From Anaeroglomus sp964630775 (GTDB taxonomy: Bacteria; Planctomycetota; Phycisphaerae; Sedimentisphaerales; Anaerohalosphaeraceae), in NCBI GenBank assembly GCA_964630775.1, contig CAZVYY010000007.1, forward strand, positions 65,859-129,858: a stretch of DNA of 64,000 nucleotides, in the 5' to 3' direction. The notes beneath the pieces were generated by a model. The model was given only the letters and a program-made list of their open reading frames with translations. It did not search any database and had not been told where the DNA came from. The position numbers and the translations under genes are program-made. Positions 50,300-59,527 of this stretch are shown piece after piece. The number at the start of each line of letters is the position of its first letter. Position 1 is the stretch's first letter.

Positions 50300-50644
50300 A
50301 TGGACTCGGATCGAAGAAAACACAAAAGATTGCCGTTGAAGTTTACCGTACTTTGCCAAAAAGTCGGACTCAGCGACGGCCGGCTGTATTCAGGCAATAC
50401 AGTCAACGTCAGCCCCGGCGGAATGCTTGTTGAGGTCAATAACGCCAAGCTTCGTGACGGGGAACTGGTCAGCGTGGAAATGACCGTCCCGCCTACCGAA
50501 GGTCTGCTCGAGTACGGCGGAAGTTTTTCCAGCTACGCCCGCGTCGTCCGTGTCGGGCCTTCCGACTTTATGGTACGCCCGTCAAATTCCCTGGCCAGCT
50601 CGGTCGCCATTGAATTCTGTGAATCACCACGTTTACGGGTATAA
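50300..50644 (+). CDS. PilZ-domain protein (c-di-GMP receptor-like)
   Basis: 114 residues from the ATG at 50300, with GGAGG eight bases upstream; a TTG at 50273 is rejected. The c-di-GMP-binding RxxxR region appears as DRRKHKRLPLKF and the second motif as NVSPGGMLVEVNNAKLRDGE (D/NxSxGG). Both are present, so ligand binding is plausible. It would couple c-di-GMP to polysaccharide, surface or motility functions. It follows a sigma-54 promoter, and a lipoprotein gene follows 51 bp downstream. Confidence 0.9.
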   Translation: MDSDRRKHKRLPLKFTVLCQKVGLSDGRLYSGNTVNVSPGGMLVEVNNAKLRDGELVSVEMTVPPTEGLLEYGGSFSSYARVVRVGPSDFMVRPSNSLASSVAIEFCESPRLRV

Positions 50645-50695
50645 CATATACACAGCAACTGTTTCCCATTTGACATGATGTATGGGTGCTATATA

Positions 50696-51493
50696 ATGCC
50701 CCGGATGCGAGTATGTATTGATATCCTGTTAATCGGTATTCTCTTTTTTGCAGCAGGTTGTCTCCATGACCAAACGAAGGATGATTCTCTGTCGTCATCC
50801 GAACACCTGACCCTGCAGGATTTAGGCCCCGTCAAAACACCCAATTTCCAGAATCAGATCAGTTTTGATATTGTGACTTTCGAAATCGATCATAACCAGG
50901 TGGAATCGCTGAACAAAGCACTCCAGACATTCCGTCCCAAAAACGTCACCTTTCAAAACCCGAGTCTTTATGCCTCCAACGGCATAACGGTTGGCGAAGG
51001 CAAATCTGCACGGGGATCGGAACTGGTTGGGGTATTATCAAGCGTGGGAGCTGTCCGGGTTGCTCGAAAAGTCCTGAGTACTCTTGATCAGACATCTGAA
51101 TTATTTGCCACCATTACTCTTCAGCAGCAGCGCAACGTTTTTTTCACTACCAATACACAGATATCCAGATCCTTCGATCCCGGTTATATCGGGTGGGTCA
51201 TCAAGCCCAAACTAACCTCTCGGGAAAACTCCATTCAGCTTCAGATAATCCCGGCTTATTCACCTTTAGTGAAACTCCGGCTGCCCCAGACGGACACACA
51301 AAACGACTATCCGGGGACCAACCTGCCGCCCGGCAGGCTGGATTGCACCCTCGAACAGGGCGATTTTATCATTCTGGCACCCGCTCGCATTCCGACCAGC
51401 ACCACCATTGATGCCATGCTGTTCAATACTGAGCAGAATCCCGGTAAAATACGACTGTATGTCCTGATATTTAATGCTGCTGAATATTCGTAA
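50696..51493 (+). CDS. Lipoprotein of unknown function, probably cotranscribed with the PilZ gene
   Basis: 265 residues from the ATG at 50696 (50675 and 50705 are alternatives; no decisive ribosome site). Signal peptide with lipobox IDILLIGILFFAAGC, then a soluble domain: ISFDIVTFEIDHNQVESLNK, VSSVGAVRVARKVLSTLDQ (variant VLSSVGAVRVARKVL), RNVFFTTNTQISRSFDPGYI, GWVIKPKLTSRENSIQLQII. The pattern is planctomycete-like: an outer-membrane or periplasmic lipoprotein with beta-strand-rich regions reminiscent of secretin-associated proteins. I do not recognise a named family. Confidence 0.75.
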   Translation: MPRMRVCIDILLIGILFFAAGCLHDQTKDDSLSSSEHLTLQDLGPVKTPNFQNQISFDIVTFEIDHNQVESLNKALQTFRPKNVTFQNPSLYASNGITVGEGKSARGSELVGVLSSVGAVRVARKVLSTLDQTSELFATITLQQQRNVFFTTNTQISRSFDPGYIGWVIKPKLTSRENSIQLQIIPAYSPLVKLRLPQTDTQNDYPGTNLPPGRLDCTLEQGDFIILAPARIPTSTTIDAMLFNTEQNPGKIRLYVLIFNAAEYS

Positions 51494-51508
51494 CAAACCC
51501 GGTTTTGT

Positions 51509-51538
51509 TTGTAAAAAGCGGGCTTTCTTTGCTATAAT
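51509..51538 (+). promoter_or_regulatory. Promoter of the ferredoxin gene at 51634
   Basis: TTGTAA (51509-51514), an 18-bp spacer and a perfect TATAAT (51533-51538). Confidence 0.5.
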
Positions 51539-51633
51539 ACCACAACCGTGGATTTGACCTCGTATCCGGTGGTCAATCTCGTATAGCCGTTAAAACAAGT
51601 ACATTTCAGTTGAATTATAGAAAGGAACTGGAA

Positions 51634-51816
51634 ATGAAGGTACGAATTGACGACAACTGTACCGCATGTGGATTATGCGTAGATACCTGTCCGGAAGTCT
51701 TCACCATGGGTGACAATAAAGCCGAGGTCCTTGTCGATACCGTCCCCCCTGAATTAGAAGAAACCGTCCAGCAGGCCGCGGATGAATGCCCCGTTGAGGC
51801 AATCCTGGTCGAATGA
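51634..51816 (+). CDS. Single-cluster [4Fe-4S] ferredoxin
   Basis: 60 residues, MKVRIDDNCTACGLCVDTCP with CxxCxxCxxxCP as first three cluster ligands, and a fourth Cys in AADECPVEAILVE. The middle (EVFTMGDNKAEVLVDTVPPE) is the insertion of Thermotoga/Desulfovibrio-type monocluster ferredoxins. Low-potential electron carrier. GAAAGGAACTGGAA precedes the ATG. Distinct from the two-cluster ferredoxin at 35150-35323. Confidence 0.93.
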   Translation: MKVRIDDNCTACGLCVDTCPEVFTMGDNKAEVLVDTVPPELEETVQQAADECPVEAILVE

Positions 51817-51925
51817 AACGGTTCAAACCCGTATTCAGTCCTGAATATATACTGAATCGGGGAATTTTTGTTACCCCGACCTGAGAATTACCTTAATTTG
51901 AGATAATTTTTAATGGAGTGCATCT

Positions 51926-53554
51926 GTGAACAATACAATCAGCAATATACCTAAACCAGTTAATGAACCGGTTTATTCCTACGCCCCCGGCACCAAAGAA
52001 CGGGACCTGTTAAAACAGGCCATCGCTCAACTGGAATCGCAGCAGCTTGAAATCCCCCTGATCATCGGCGGCAAAGAAATCCGCACCGGCAATACCGGCA
52101 CATGCATTCAGCCGCACAACCACGGCAAAGTGCTGGCAACCTATCATAAGGCCGGCCCCAAAGAAGTCCAACTGGCCATCGAGGCCTCCCAGAAAGCCAA
52201 ACATGACTGGGAAACCCTGCCTTATCTGCAGCGAGCTTCGGTCTTTCTCAAGGCCGCCGATCTGCTCAGCGGCAAATACCGCTATATCCTCAACGCCGCC
52301 ACGATGCTCAACCAAAGTAAAAATGCGTACCAGGCTGAAATTGACAGCGCCTGCGAACTGGTCGATTTCTGGCGGTTCAATCCCTACTACATGCAGGAAC
52401 TTTACAAAGACCGTCCCCTATACTCCCCGTATGGCAATCTGAATTTCGTGGAATACCGGGCACTGGAAGGATTTGTCTTTGCCGTGACGCCGTTTAACTT
52501 CACCTCCATCGGCGGCAATCTGTGCACCGCCCCGGCGATGATGGGCAACACCGTTTTGTGGAAACCCGCCTCGACCGCCGTCTATGCCGGATACTGGATT
52601 ATGCAGATTTTACACGAAGCAGGCCTGCCCGCCGGCGTCATCAATTTCATCCCCGGCTCCGGCTCGCAAGTCGGTACCCCCGTCCTCGATTCCCCCCTGT
52701 TTTCCGGCCTGCACTTTACCGGCAGCACGGCTGTCTTTCAGGGCATGTGGAAAACCATCGGCGACCAGATCGCCAAATACAAGACCTACCCCCGCATCGT
52801 CGGTGAAACCGGCGGCAAGGATTTCATGGTCATCCACACCTCCGCCGATATTGCCGCCACGGCTACCGCCATGGTCCGCGGCGCCTATGAATTTCAGGGC
52901 CAGAAATGTTCGGCCCTCTCGCGGGTCTATGTCCCCCGAGGCATCTGGCCCAAAATCAAAGAGCAGGTCATCGACCAGCTCAAGACCGTCAAAATCGGCC
53001 CCATCCAGGACTTCAGCAATTTCATGAACGCCGTCATCGACCGCGATTCATTTAACAATACCAAAGGCTATATCGACCGCGCCCGTGCTTCCAAAGAGGC
53101 CAAAATCCTCTTCGGCGGCGGATGCAACGACGCCACAGGTTATTTCATCGAGCCAACCCTGATTGAAACCACCAACCCCCACTATGAATCCATGGTCGAG
53201 GAAATCTTCGCCCCCATCCTGACCGTATTTGTTTATGAGGATGCCGACTACGAACAGGCCCTGCAGCTCTGCGATCAGAGCAGCATCTACGGCCTGACCG
53301 GATGCGTCTTCGCCCGCGACCGCTATGCCATCGACCTGGCGCTGGACAAACTGCGGCACGCTGCCGGCAATTTCTATATCAACGACAAGCCCACCGGCGC
53401 CGTCGTCGGCCAGCAGCCCTTCGGCGGGGCACGCGGCTCCGGCACCAACGACAAGGCCGGCTCGATGATGAACCTGACCCGCTGGGTGTCGCTGCGGGCG
53501 ATCAAGGAAAACTTCATCCCCCCGACCGATTACCGCTATCCATTCATGGGATAA
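51926..53554 (+). CDS. pruA: L-glutamate gamma-semialdehyde (1-pyrroline-5-carboxylate) dehydrogenase
   Basis: 542 residues, GTG start with GGAG eight bases upstream. Oxidises glutamate semialdehyde to glutamate with NAD(P)+, the second step of proline catabolism. ALDH motifs: AVTPFNFTSIGGNLCTAPAM, NTVLWKPASTAVY, FTGSTAVFQGMWKTIG, VGETGGKDFMVIH containing the general-base Glu, and FQGQKCSALSRVYVP containing the nucleophile Cys. EEIFAPILTVFVYED and GGARGSGTNDKAGSMMN complete the family pattern. It stands alone, without a proline dehydrogenase domain or gene in the window; P5C reductase is encoded convergently next door. Confidence 0.95.
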   Translation: MNNTISNIPKPVNEPVYSYAPGTKERDLLKQAIAQLESQQLEIPLIIGGKEIRTGNTGTCIQPHNHGKVLATYHKAGPKEVQLAIEASQKAKHDWETLPYLQRASVFLKAADLLSGKYRYILNAATMLNQSKNAYQAEIDSACELVDFWRFNPYYMQELYKDRPLYSPYGNLNFVEYRALEGFVFAVTPFNFTSIGGNLCTAPAMMGNTVLWKPASTAVYAGYWIMQILHEAGLPAGVINFIPGSGSQVGTPVLDSPLFSGLHFTGSTAVFQGMWKTIGDQIAKYKTYPRIVGETGGKDFMVIHTSADIAATATAMVRGAYEFQGQKCSALSRVYVPRGIWPKIKEQVIDQLKTVKIGPIQDFSNFMNAVIDRDSFNNTKGYIDRARASKEAKILFGGGCNDATGYFIEPTLIETTNPHYESMVEEIFAPILTVFVYEDADYEQALQLCDQSSIYGLTGCVFARDRYAIDLALDKLRHAAGNFYINDKPTGAVVGQQPFGGARGSGTNDKAGSMMNLTRWVSLRAIKENFIPPTDYRYPFMG

Positions 53555-53560
53555 TCAATA

Positions 53561-53596
53561 AAAAGGCCCCGACCGAGTTCCAGCCGGGGCCTTTTT
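53561..53596. terminator. Bidirectional intrinsic terminator between pruA and proC
   Basis: AAAAGGCCCCG (53561-53571) pairs with CGGGGCCTTTTT (53585-53596). T-runs exist on both strands, so it can end pruA on the plus strand and proC on the minus strand. Confidence 0.92.
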
Positions 53597-53626
53597 GATT
53601 TGCAAATCCAATTCCTTCTGAGTCGT

Positions 53627-54451
53627 TTAGCTGTTCTCAACCTCGCGAGACAATTCGATACTCCGCTGCCGTGCCCGCTCGAACCCGGCAAACAGCGTAT
53701 CCCCCAGATTCAACTGGCCAAACACATTAATCGCCGCCTCGGTCGTCCCATTGGGCGAGGTCACTTTCCGCCGCAGTTCGGCAGGACTTTCACCGCGGGC
53801 ATAGGCCTGCTTGGCCAGCACGCCAGCTCCTTTGGCCGTCTGATACACCAGGTCCTCGGCAATATCCACCGGAATCCCCATCTTGACGCTGGCCTTGACC
53901 ATCTCTTCCATCAGCAGGAAAAAGTACGCCGGGCCAGAGCCGCTGATGGCCGTTACCGCATCAATCAGTTCTTCCTTATCCACCAGAACTGCCCGCCCCA
54001 CCGCAGAAAACAGTTTGAGCGTATGATCCACCGACTCTCTGGACGCATTGGCCGAAAACAGTGCCGCCGCCCCTTCGCCCACCATCGCCGGCGTATTGGG
54101 CATCACGCGGATGACCTGGCAATTGCTCAGCCGCTTGGCCAGATACGCCGTGGTAATCCCCGCCGCAATACTGATGACCAGCGTATTATCGCGGGTTTTG
54201 CCCTCGATCCCGTCCAGCATCTTCTTGACATTCTGCGGCTTAACGCAAATCAGCAGCACTTTGGCGTGCTGAACCAGGTCCTCATTATTCAGTGTTGTCT
54301 TTATCTTGTATTCCTTGGCCAGAAAACTCAGCCGCTCCGGCCGGACATCCGACGCCATAATATCCCGGGCTTTGTACATCCCCGACCCGATAATGCCTTT
54401 AATGATCGCCTCGGCCATGTTCCCACCGCCGATGATTCCAATTGTTTCCAT
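53627..54451 (-). CDS. proC: Pyrroline-5-carboxylate reductase
   Basis: 274 residues; reduces P5C to proline with NAD(P)H. Rossmann start METIGIIGGGNMAEAIIKGI, the CVKPQNVKKMLDGIEG segment, SIAAGITTAYLAKRL, VIRVMPNTPAMVGEGAAALF, and the C-terminal ALTALTGSGPAY-type signature here as TAISGSGPAYFFLLMEEMVK with KVTSPNGTTEAAINVF. AGGAGATACGC precedes the ATG. Convergent with pruA: the two genes catalyse opposite fluxes through P5C. Confidence 0.97.
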   Translation of the reverse strand: METIGIIGGGNMAEAIIKGIIGSGMYKARDIMASDVRPERLSFLAKEYKIKTTLNNEDLVQHAKVLLICVKPQNVKKMLDGIEGKTRDNTLVISIAAGITTAYLAKRLSNCQVIRVMPNTPAMVGEGAAALFSANASRESVDHTLKLFSAVGRAVLVDKEELIDAVTAISGSGPAYFFLLMEEMVKASVKMGIPVDIAEDLVYQTAKGAGVLAKQAYARGESPAELRRKVTSPNGTTEAAINVFGQLNLGDTLFAGFERARQRSIELSREVENS

Positions 54452-54622
54452 GCGTATCTCCTAAATTTTCAGGTAAATAGTCGATATAATATAACTAAAT
54501 ACCCGTCCATGGTAAAGCCTTTTTTCCCAATCGATGCCCAATAGCAGTCCGGAGCGCAAGCGACGTGATTTCAATAATATAATTCCCCCCGCTTAAACCC
54601 CAAATCCGGTTTTACCCTGTGT

Positions 54623-57600
54623 TTAACTCTCAGGATGCTCGATAGCCTCTTTGAGGCGTCGAAATTGCTGCTGAAGTTCAGGAAACTGCTGATGTGCCAA
54701 TTCCGGTTTTCCGGCCTTGCATGCCTGTTCAATCTCAGCCGCTGCTTCGCGCAGCGCTTCGCCGCCAATATTGGCCGCCGCTCCCTTGATGCTGTGAGCT
54801 GCCAGTGCCAGTGCGGCAGGGTCACAGGCATCCATCGCCGCCTTGACCGCGTCGAGCTGTTTGGGAATGTCTTCCAGAAAGATATCCAGAACGACTTTGG
54901 CCGTTTCTTCGTCCCCCATCAGCCGCTCCAGAAATCCTGTACGGTCATAAACCGGGGTTTGCCGAACCGCCGGCTGTTGCGCCGCAGGCGTCTGCTGAGT
55001 CAGCGGGGTTTCCGGGACGGCATCTTCGCACGGAAGCCACAAGGCCAGTTTATCGGCCAGCGTCCTGGGAGTCACCGGCTTGGTAATATAATCATCCATC
55101 CCGGCCTCAAGACACTTATCCCGGTCGCCCTGCATGGCATGGGCGGTCATGGCAATAATCGGAATCCTGCGATTCAAGACCGTCGATTCGGGATGACGAA
55201 TACGACGCGCAGCCTCAAGCCCGTCCATTTCGGGCATCTGGATGTCCATCAGTACCAGGTCATAGGGAATGAATTCAAGAGCCTTGATCGCTTCAACGCC
55301 GTTGGCGGCCGCATCCGCATGAAGCCCCATCTTTTTGAGAATACCGATGGCCACCTGCTGATTGGTAATATTGTCCTCAACCAGCAGAATCCGCACCGAC
55401 CGACCCGGTGTTAATGGTTCGGTTCGACTGGATGCATGGGGTCTGGAAATCCCTGAATTTTTGATCCCTGTAATGGCTGTCATCAGTCTGGCATACAGCT
55501 CCGACGGACGGACCGGTTTGGTCAGACTGGCCGCAAATCCCAGTTCCGCCAGCACGCTGCTGTTTTCCTGCCGACCCAGCGAACTCATCATCATCAGGCA
55601 AAGCCCGTTAAATCGCGGGTCCTGACGTATCGCCCTGCCCAGCATCAGACCGTCCATCTCAGGCATCTGCATATCGGTGATGACAATCTCAAACGGGGTT
55701 CCCGCCCGGTATGCCTCGTCGAGTTTCTGCAAGGCCTCCGGGCCGCCTGGCGATTCTGCCGCCAGAGCTCCCCATGCAGACAGCCGTGCGGCAAGAATCT
55801 CACGGTTGGTGGCGTTATCATCCACAATCAGAATTCGCTTATCCTGAATCTTCGTGCAGGTATTGCGAGGACGGTCCTGCTCGGGCTTCAGGCCAAGCTG
55901 TACCGTAAACCAGAATCTGGAGCCTTCGCCTTCTTTGCTGGCAACGCCAATTTGTCCGCCCATCTTTTCTGCAAGCTGTTTGGAAATCGCCAGTCCCAGC
56001 CCGGTCCCGCCATATTTGCGGGTCGTCGAAGCATCCACCTGGGTAAACTTCTCAAACAAAGTCTCGATCTTATCGGCCGGGATACCGATTCCGGTGTCAT
56101 GAATCAAAAACCGCAGCATAACCTGCTGGCCGGTTCTGGATACGGTTTCCACACGCACCGCCACTTCGCCCTGCTCCGTAAACTTGATCGCATTGCCGGC
56201 CAGATTGGTCAGTATCTGACGCAATCGGCCTGGATCGCCATTGACATACGATGGTACGTCCGGATTGGCCGCACACACAAATTCCACCCCTTTCTCATGC
56301 GCCTTGACCGCAATCATCCCGGCAAAATCTTCCAGCACATCCCGCAGGTCAAAATCCATCGACTCCAGTTCCAGCTTATTGGCCTCAATCTTGGAATAAT
56401 CCAGGATATCGTTAATCAGCCCCAGCAGCGACTCCCCGCAATTCCGCACAATCTCGGCGTATTGCCGCTGTTCGTCGTTCAATTCAGTATCCAGCAGCAG
56501 CCCGGTCATCCCGATGACACCGTTCATCGGTGTTCGAATCTCATGGCTCATATTGGCCAGAAACTCGCTTTTGGCAATGCTGGCCGATTCGGCCATCGCC
56601 GCCATCGTGTTGGCATAAGCGGTTTGCTCTTCCAGATAACGGTTCAATCGTTCGGCTTCGGCCAGGGCATTTCGCAGATTGGTTTCAGCGCGTTTGCGGT
56701 CTGAAATATCACGGCACAGACAGAACACCAGTTTCTGACCGCTGCACACAGCAACACTGCTGCTGATCTCGACATCATAGACACTGCCGTCTTTTCGACG
56801 ATGCCGCGTCTCAAAGTGATTGCCGGTAATCGTGATATTTCGAACACGCTGCAAAAGCTCCTGGCGTGTCCACTGCGCATCCCAGTCCCAGACATGCAAT
56901 TGATAAATTTCCTCCATCGTATAGCCAAGCATTTGGGCATACTGGCGGTTAGCTTCGTAAACCTTGCCCTCCTGGTCAAGCACAACGATGCCGTCAGGAG
57001 ACTGTTCAAACAGCACACGCCGTCGGATGGTTTCGTCGGCCAGCGACTCTTCCGTCTGCTTGCGGGCGGTAATATCCGTAATGAAGCCCTCCAGGGCGAT
57101 CACACGGCCGTCTTCATCATAAACGCCATGCCCCTGCTCCCAGACCCACTTGATGGTTCCATCTTTGGCGCGGATGCAGTATTCCTCCGTCAGCCGTTCT
57201 CGATTTGCCAGCACCTTTTGCCACTTGTCCCACAGGCGCTCCCGATATTCAGGAAGAATAACATCATTAAATGACAATGCAGCATTATGAATTAATTCGG
57301 AAGCTTCGTATCCGGTTAATTCGAGGCAGCCTTCACTGACAAAATTCATCGTCCAGTTGCGATCATTTCTGCACTGATAGGACATCCCGGGCATGTTGGC
57401 CATCAGCGACGACAGCTTTCGTTCACTTTCACGAAGCGCCTGCTCGACCTGCTTGCGTTCGGTAATATCACGAACCACCGCCTGAAGGACCGGCTTTCCT
57501 TCCAGTTCAAAAACACTCAGATGAACCTCAGTGGAAAACTCCTTGCCGGTATCCAGCCGCTTGTGCGTCCAGTCAAAATGGATACGGCCTCCTCGCATGG

Positions 57601-59200
57601 CGTCGGCGATATACCGATTGGCCAGTTCCCTCGAATCGGCTCCACAGGGTTGTTTTTCCGGCGACAATTCCGCGGGGTGATATGAACAGAACTGGTCTTT
57701 GGAGGCACACCCAAACAGAGACAGCGTAGTCTCATTGCAATCGATAAAGCTATCTTCATCAAGCAGCATGATGGCATCACCGGTTAAATTAAACAGCGAA
57801 CGGTATTTCAGTTCCGACCGCTGAAGCTGATCTTCGTACTGTTTCCGTTCGGCGATAAAGCGTGCCTGCTGCAGATTCTGATAAGCACTTTTGGATAACT
57901 GGCTGGCCGTCGTAAACAGCGACCGGCAAATCTCTTCAAACCGCTGCCGCGACATGACCGGCACTTCACGAAAAGCCTCGAGGAAAGCCTTTTCATCCGC
58001 ACCGATCCGGCGGGCATAAGCCAGCATCTGCTCTTCCGTCTGAGTCTCGTCACGCACCTGCCCAATCAGCCAGTTGGCAATATGACGCCCGCCCACGGTA
58101 ATACTGGCACCGCCATCCCACAATCCGCCGCTCAGGCACGGCTGAACGATAGGACCGTCGGGATTATGCTTGCCAAGGCAGGCATCCGAATGCATGCAGT
58201 TTTTCAGGCCTTCTTCTGTTTTTCGGATGATCTCCTTGCATAATCGGCAGAAATGGCTGGGACGCGTAATGGGCCTGCCGTCGGGATAGGTGATGACTGA
58301 TGCCACACCGGCAGCCAAAGCAAAATCATCCTGTATCCGCTGGATTTCCTCGATGCTGAACAAATCTTCAAATGCAACGCTTTCTGAATTATCCGGCGGC
58401 TGGGTCAGCGCGGCAATTCGTCTTTCCAGCGAATGTTCCGCGTCTTTGCTGCGTTTAATATCAAGATAGACAATCAGTCCAATCAGACCCAGAAACAAAG
58501 CGCATACTCCTACAGCACCAGCCATCTGACGCCGAATATTGGCCTGCGCAGCGATCTTTGCCGTATCCAGCGGTATCCCCACCAGGTCAATGGAAACCTC
58601 GCCGACCGTACGTCCAAAGCCGGCGGTGTCCCCATAACGGGACACCATACTGGCCGGCGCCTCGCTGGGCTGGCCATGACATCGCAGACAACTGCTTTCA
58701 AATCGCCGCGGCAGTGCGCGGACGTGATACGTCTTACCCTCATGAATGAGCGTTCCGCTCCAGAGTTCCGCCTTGGGATTATCTCGAAAATAGCGGATGA
58801 TTTCCGCTTCCTGCTCCGTTGCGATATTAGCCGGATTGCGGGGGTTGGTCGACGGAAATCGCAGCAGGTACTCGGGAAACTCTTTTCGCACACTGTCAAA
58901 CACACTGCGGGCGACAAACGATGTGGACATGGCTTCGGCGATAAACTCGTCCGAACCGACTCGCTTTTCCATCTCCGGGCGCACATGCTGGCCGATATAT
59001 TTACGAATGGATGTATCGAATGCAGCTCCCAACCGGGCCTGCTGGTCGGACATTTCTTCAATATGCTGATTCGTCCAGTGCCGCGTCTGAAGCAGGACAA
59101 TACCCAGAAAAGCAATCCCCAGCAGCGCCAGCATAGCCAGCATGGCTGTCATTTGTTGCTGACGTCGTTTTGTTATGTCGGATGATGAGGATTGACTCAT
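54623..59200 (-). CDS. Large hybrid sensor histidine kinase: Tll0287-like (CxxCH), PocR, PAS x3, HisKA/HATPase, REC x2, HPt
   Basis: 1525 residues from the ATG at 59200 (AAAGGACT upstream). Transmembrane helices near 17-37 and 228-247 flank a periplasmic DUF3365/Tll0287-like domain containing SSCLRCHGQPSEAP, a c-type heme CxxCH, near 171. A PocR domain (~280-450, CRLCKEIIRKTEEGLKNCMH, GGRHIANWLIGQV) follows, then three PAS/PAC modules (~470-840). Next come HisKA (FLANMSHEIRTPMNGVIGMT), HATPase (GNAIKFTEQGEV, GTGLGLAISKQLAEKMGG), two receivers (ITDMQMPEMDGLMLGRAIR; LVLMDIQMPEMDGLEAARRI) and an HPt domain (ALALAAHSIKGAAANIGGEA). A complete phosphorelay in one chain; redox or small-ligand sensing is inferred. 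No output protein is adjacent. Confidence 0.93.
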   Translation of the reverse strand: MSQSSSSDITKRRQQQMTAMLAMLALLGIAFLGIVLLQTRHWTNQHIEEMSDQQARLGAAFDTSIRKYIGQHVRPEMEKRVGSDEFIAEAMSTSFVARSVFDSVRKEFPEYLLRFPSTNPRNPANIATEQEAEIIRYFRDNPKAELWSGTLIHEGKTYHVRALPRRFESSCLRCHGQPSEAPASMVSRYGDTAGFGRTVGEVSIDLVGIPLDTAKIAAQANIRRQMAGAVGVCALFLGLIGLIVYLDIKRSKDAEHSLERRIAALTQPPDNSESVAFEDLFSIEEIQRIQDDFALAAGVASVITYPDGRPITRPSHFCRLCKEIIRKTEEGLKNCMHSDACLGKHNPDGPIVQPCLSGGLWDGGASITVGGRHIANWLIGQVRDETQTEEQMLAYARRIGADEKAFLEAFREVPVMSRQRFEEICRSLFTTASQLSKSAYQNLQQARFIAERKQYEDQLQRSELKYRSLFNLTGDAIMLLDEDSFIDCNETTLSLFGCASKDQFCSYHPAELSPEKQPCGADSRELANRYIADAMRGGRIHFDWTHKRLDTGKEFSTEVHLSVFELEGKPVLQAVVRDITERKQVEQALRESERKLSSLMANMPGMSYQCRNDRNWTMNFVSEGCLELTGYEASELIHNAALSFNDVILPEYRERLWDKWQKVLANRERLTEEYCIRAKDGTIKWVWEQGHGVYDEDGRVIALEGFITDITARKQTEESLADETIRRRVLFEQSPDGIVVLDQEGKVYEANRQYAQMLGYTMEEIYQLHVWDWDAQWTRQELLQRVRNITITGNHFETRHRRKDGSVYDVEISSSVAVCSGQKLVFCLCRDISDRKRAETNLRNALAEAERLNRYLEEQTAYANTMAAMAESASIAKSEFLANMSHEIRTPMNGVIGMTGLLLDTELNDEQRQYAEIVRNCGESLLGLINDILDYSKIEANKLELESMDFDLRDVLEDFAGMIAVKAHEKGVEFVCAANPDVPSYVNGDPGRLRQILTNLAGNAIKFTEQGEVAVRVETVSRTGQQVMLRFLIHDTGIGIPADKIETLFEKFTQVDASTTRKYGGTGLGLAISKQLAEKMGGQIGVASKEGEGSRFWFTVQLGLKPEQDRPRNTCTKIQDKRILIVDDNATNREILAARLSAWGALAAESPGGPEALQKLDEAYRAGTPFEIVITDMQMPEMDGLMLGRAIRQDPRFNGLCLMMMSSLGRQENSSVLAELGFAASLTKPVRPSELYARLMTAITGIKNSGISRPHASSRTEPLTPGRSVRILLVEDNITNQQVAIGILKKMGLHADAAANGVEAIKALEFIPYDLVLMDIQMPEMDGLEAARRIRHPESTVLNRRIPIIAMTAHAMQGDRDKCLEAGMDDYITKPVTPRTLADKLALWLPCEDAVPETPLTQQTPAAQQPAVRQTPVYDRTGFLERLMGDEETAKVVLDIFLEDIPKQLDAVKAAMDACDPAALALAAHSIKGAAANIGGEALREAAAEIEQACKAGKPELAHQQFPELQQQFRRLKEAIEHPES

Positions 59201-59487
59201 CAAAATAGTCCTTTGTCTGCGGCATGTGTTATTGCCTTGCTTTGAAACATTCAGTGCTCCAAAACAACCATTTCTATCGCATTACCTTCATTTCCTGCAT
59301 TCTTTATCGTCGAACAAAGGAAGGGACTTAGCTGTTTTTTTGTGGTCCCATAAAAAACCTGATGATATCGAATTACCGTTTGTCATATCCCCCAACATCC
59401 AGACTAGCTGAGCAGGTTTCGAATCAAGGTCCGAGAATAGACCCTTACCCGCAGAGCGATAAACACGCCGGCAAAGGACAAAAATGC
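59201..59487. other. Gene-free interval between the hybrid kinase and the 59.5-kb membrane protein
   Basis: Divergent intergenic region of about 290 bp. No structured RNA or convincing small gene was found. It must hold the promoter of the kinase; no clear -35/-10 pair was seen on that strand. Confidence 0.4.
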
Positions 59488-59516
59488 TTGACCATTCGGG
59501 ATAAGGCTGATACTGT
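59488..59516 (+). promoter_or_regulatory. Promoter immediately before the membrane protein gene
   Basis: TTGACC (59488-59493), a 17-bp spacer, TACTGT (59511-59516). Initiation near 59523 would place the ATG at 59528 about five bases into the mRNA, with no Shine-Dalgarno: another leaderless candidate. Confidence 0.5.
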
Positions 59517-59527
59517 ATGGGTCCATT

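Noticed and set aside
59201..59487. A c-di-GMP or other riboswitch upstream of the 59.5-kb membrane protein
   Set aside because: I looked for conserved GEMM-type boxes and found none; nothing beyond ordinary AT-rich DNA.
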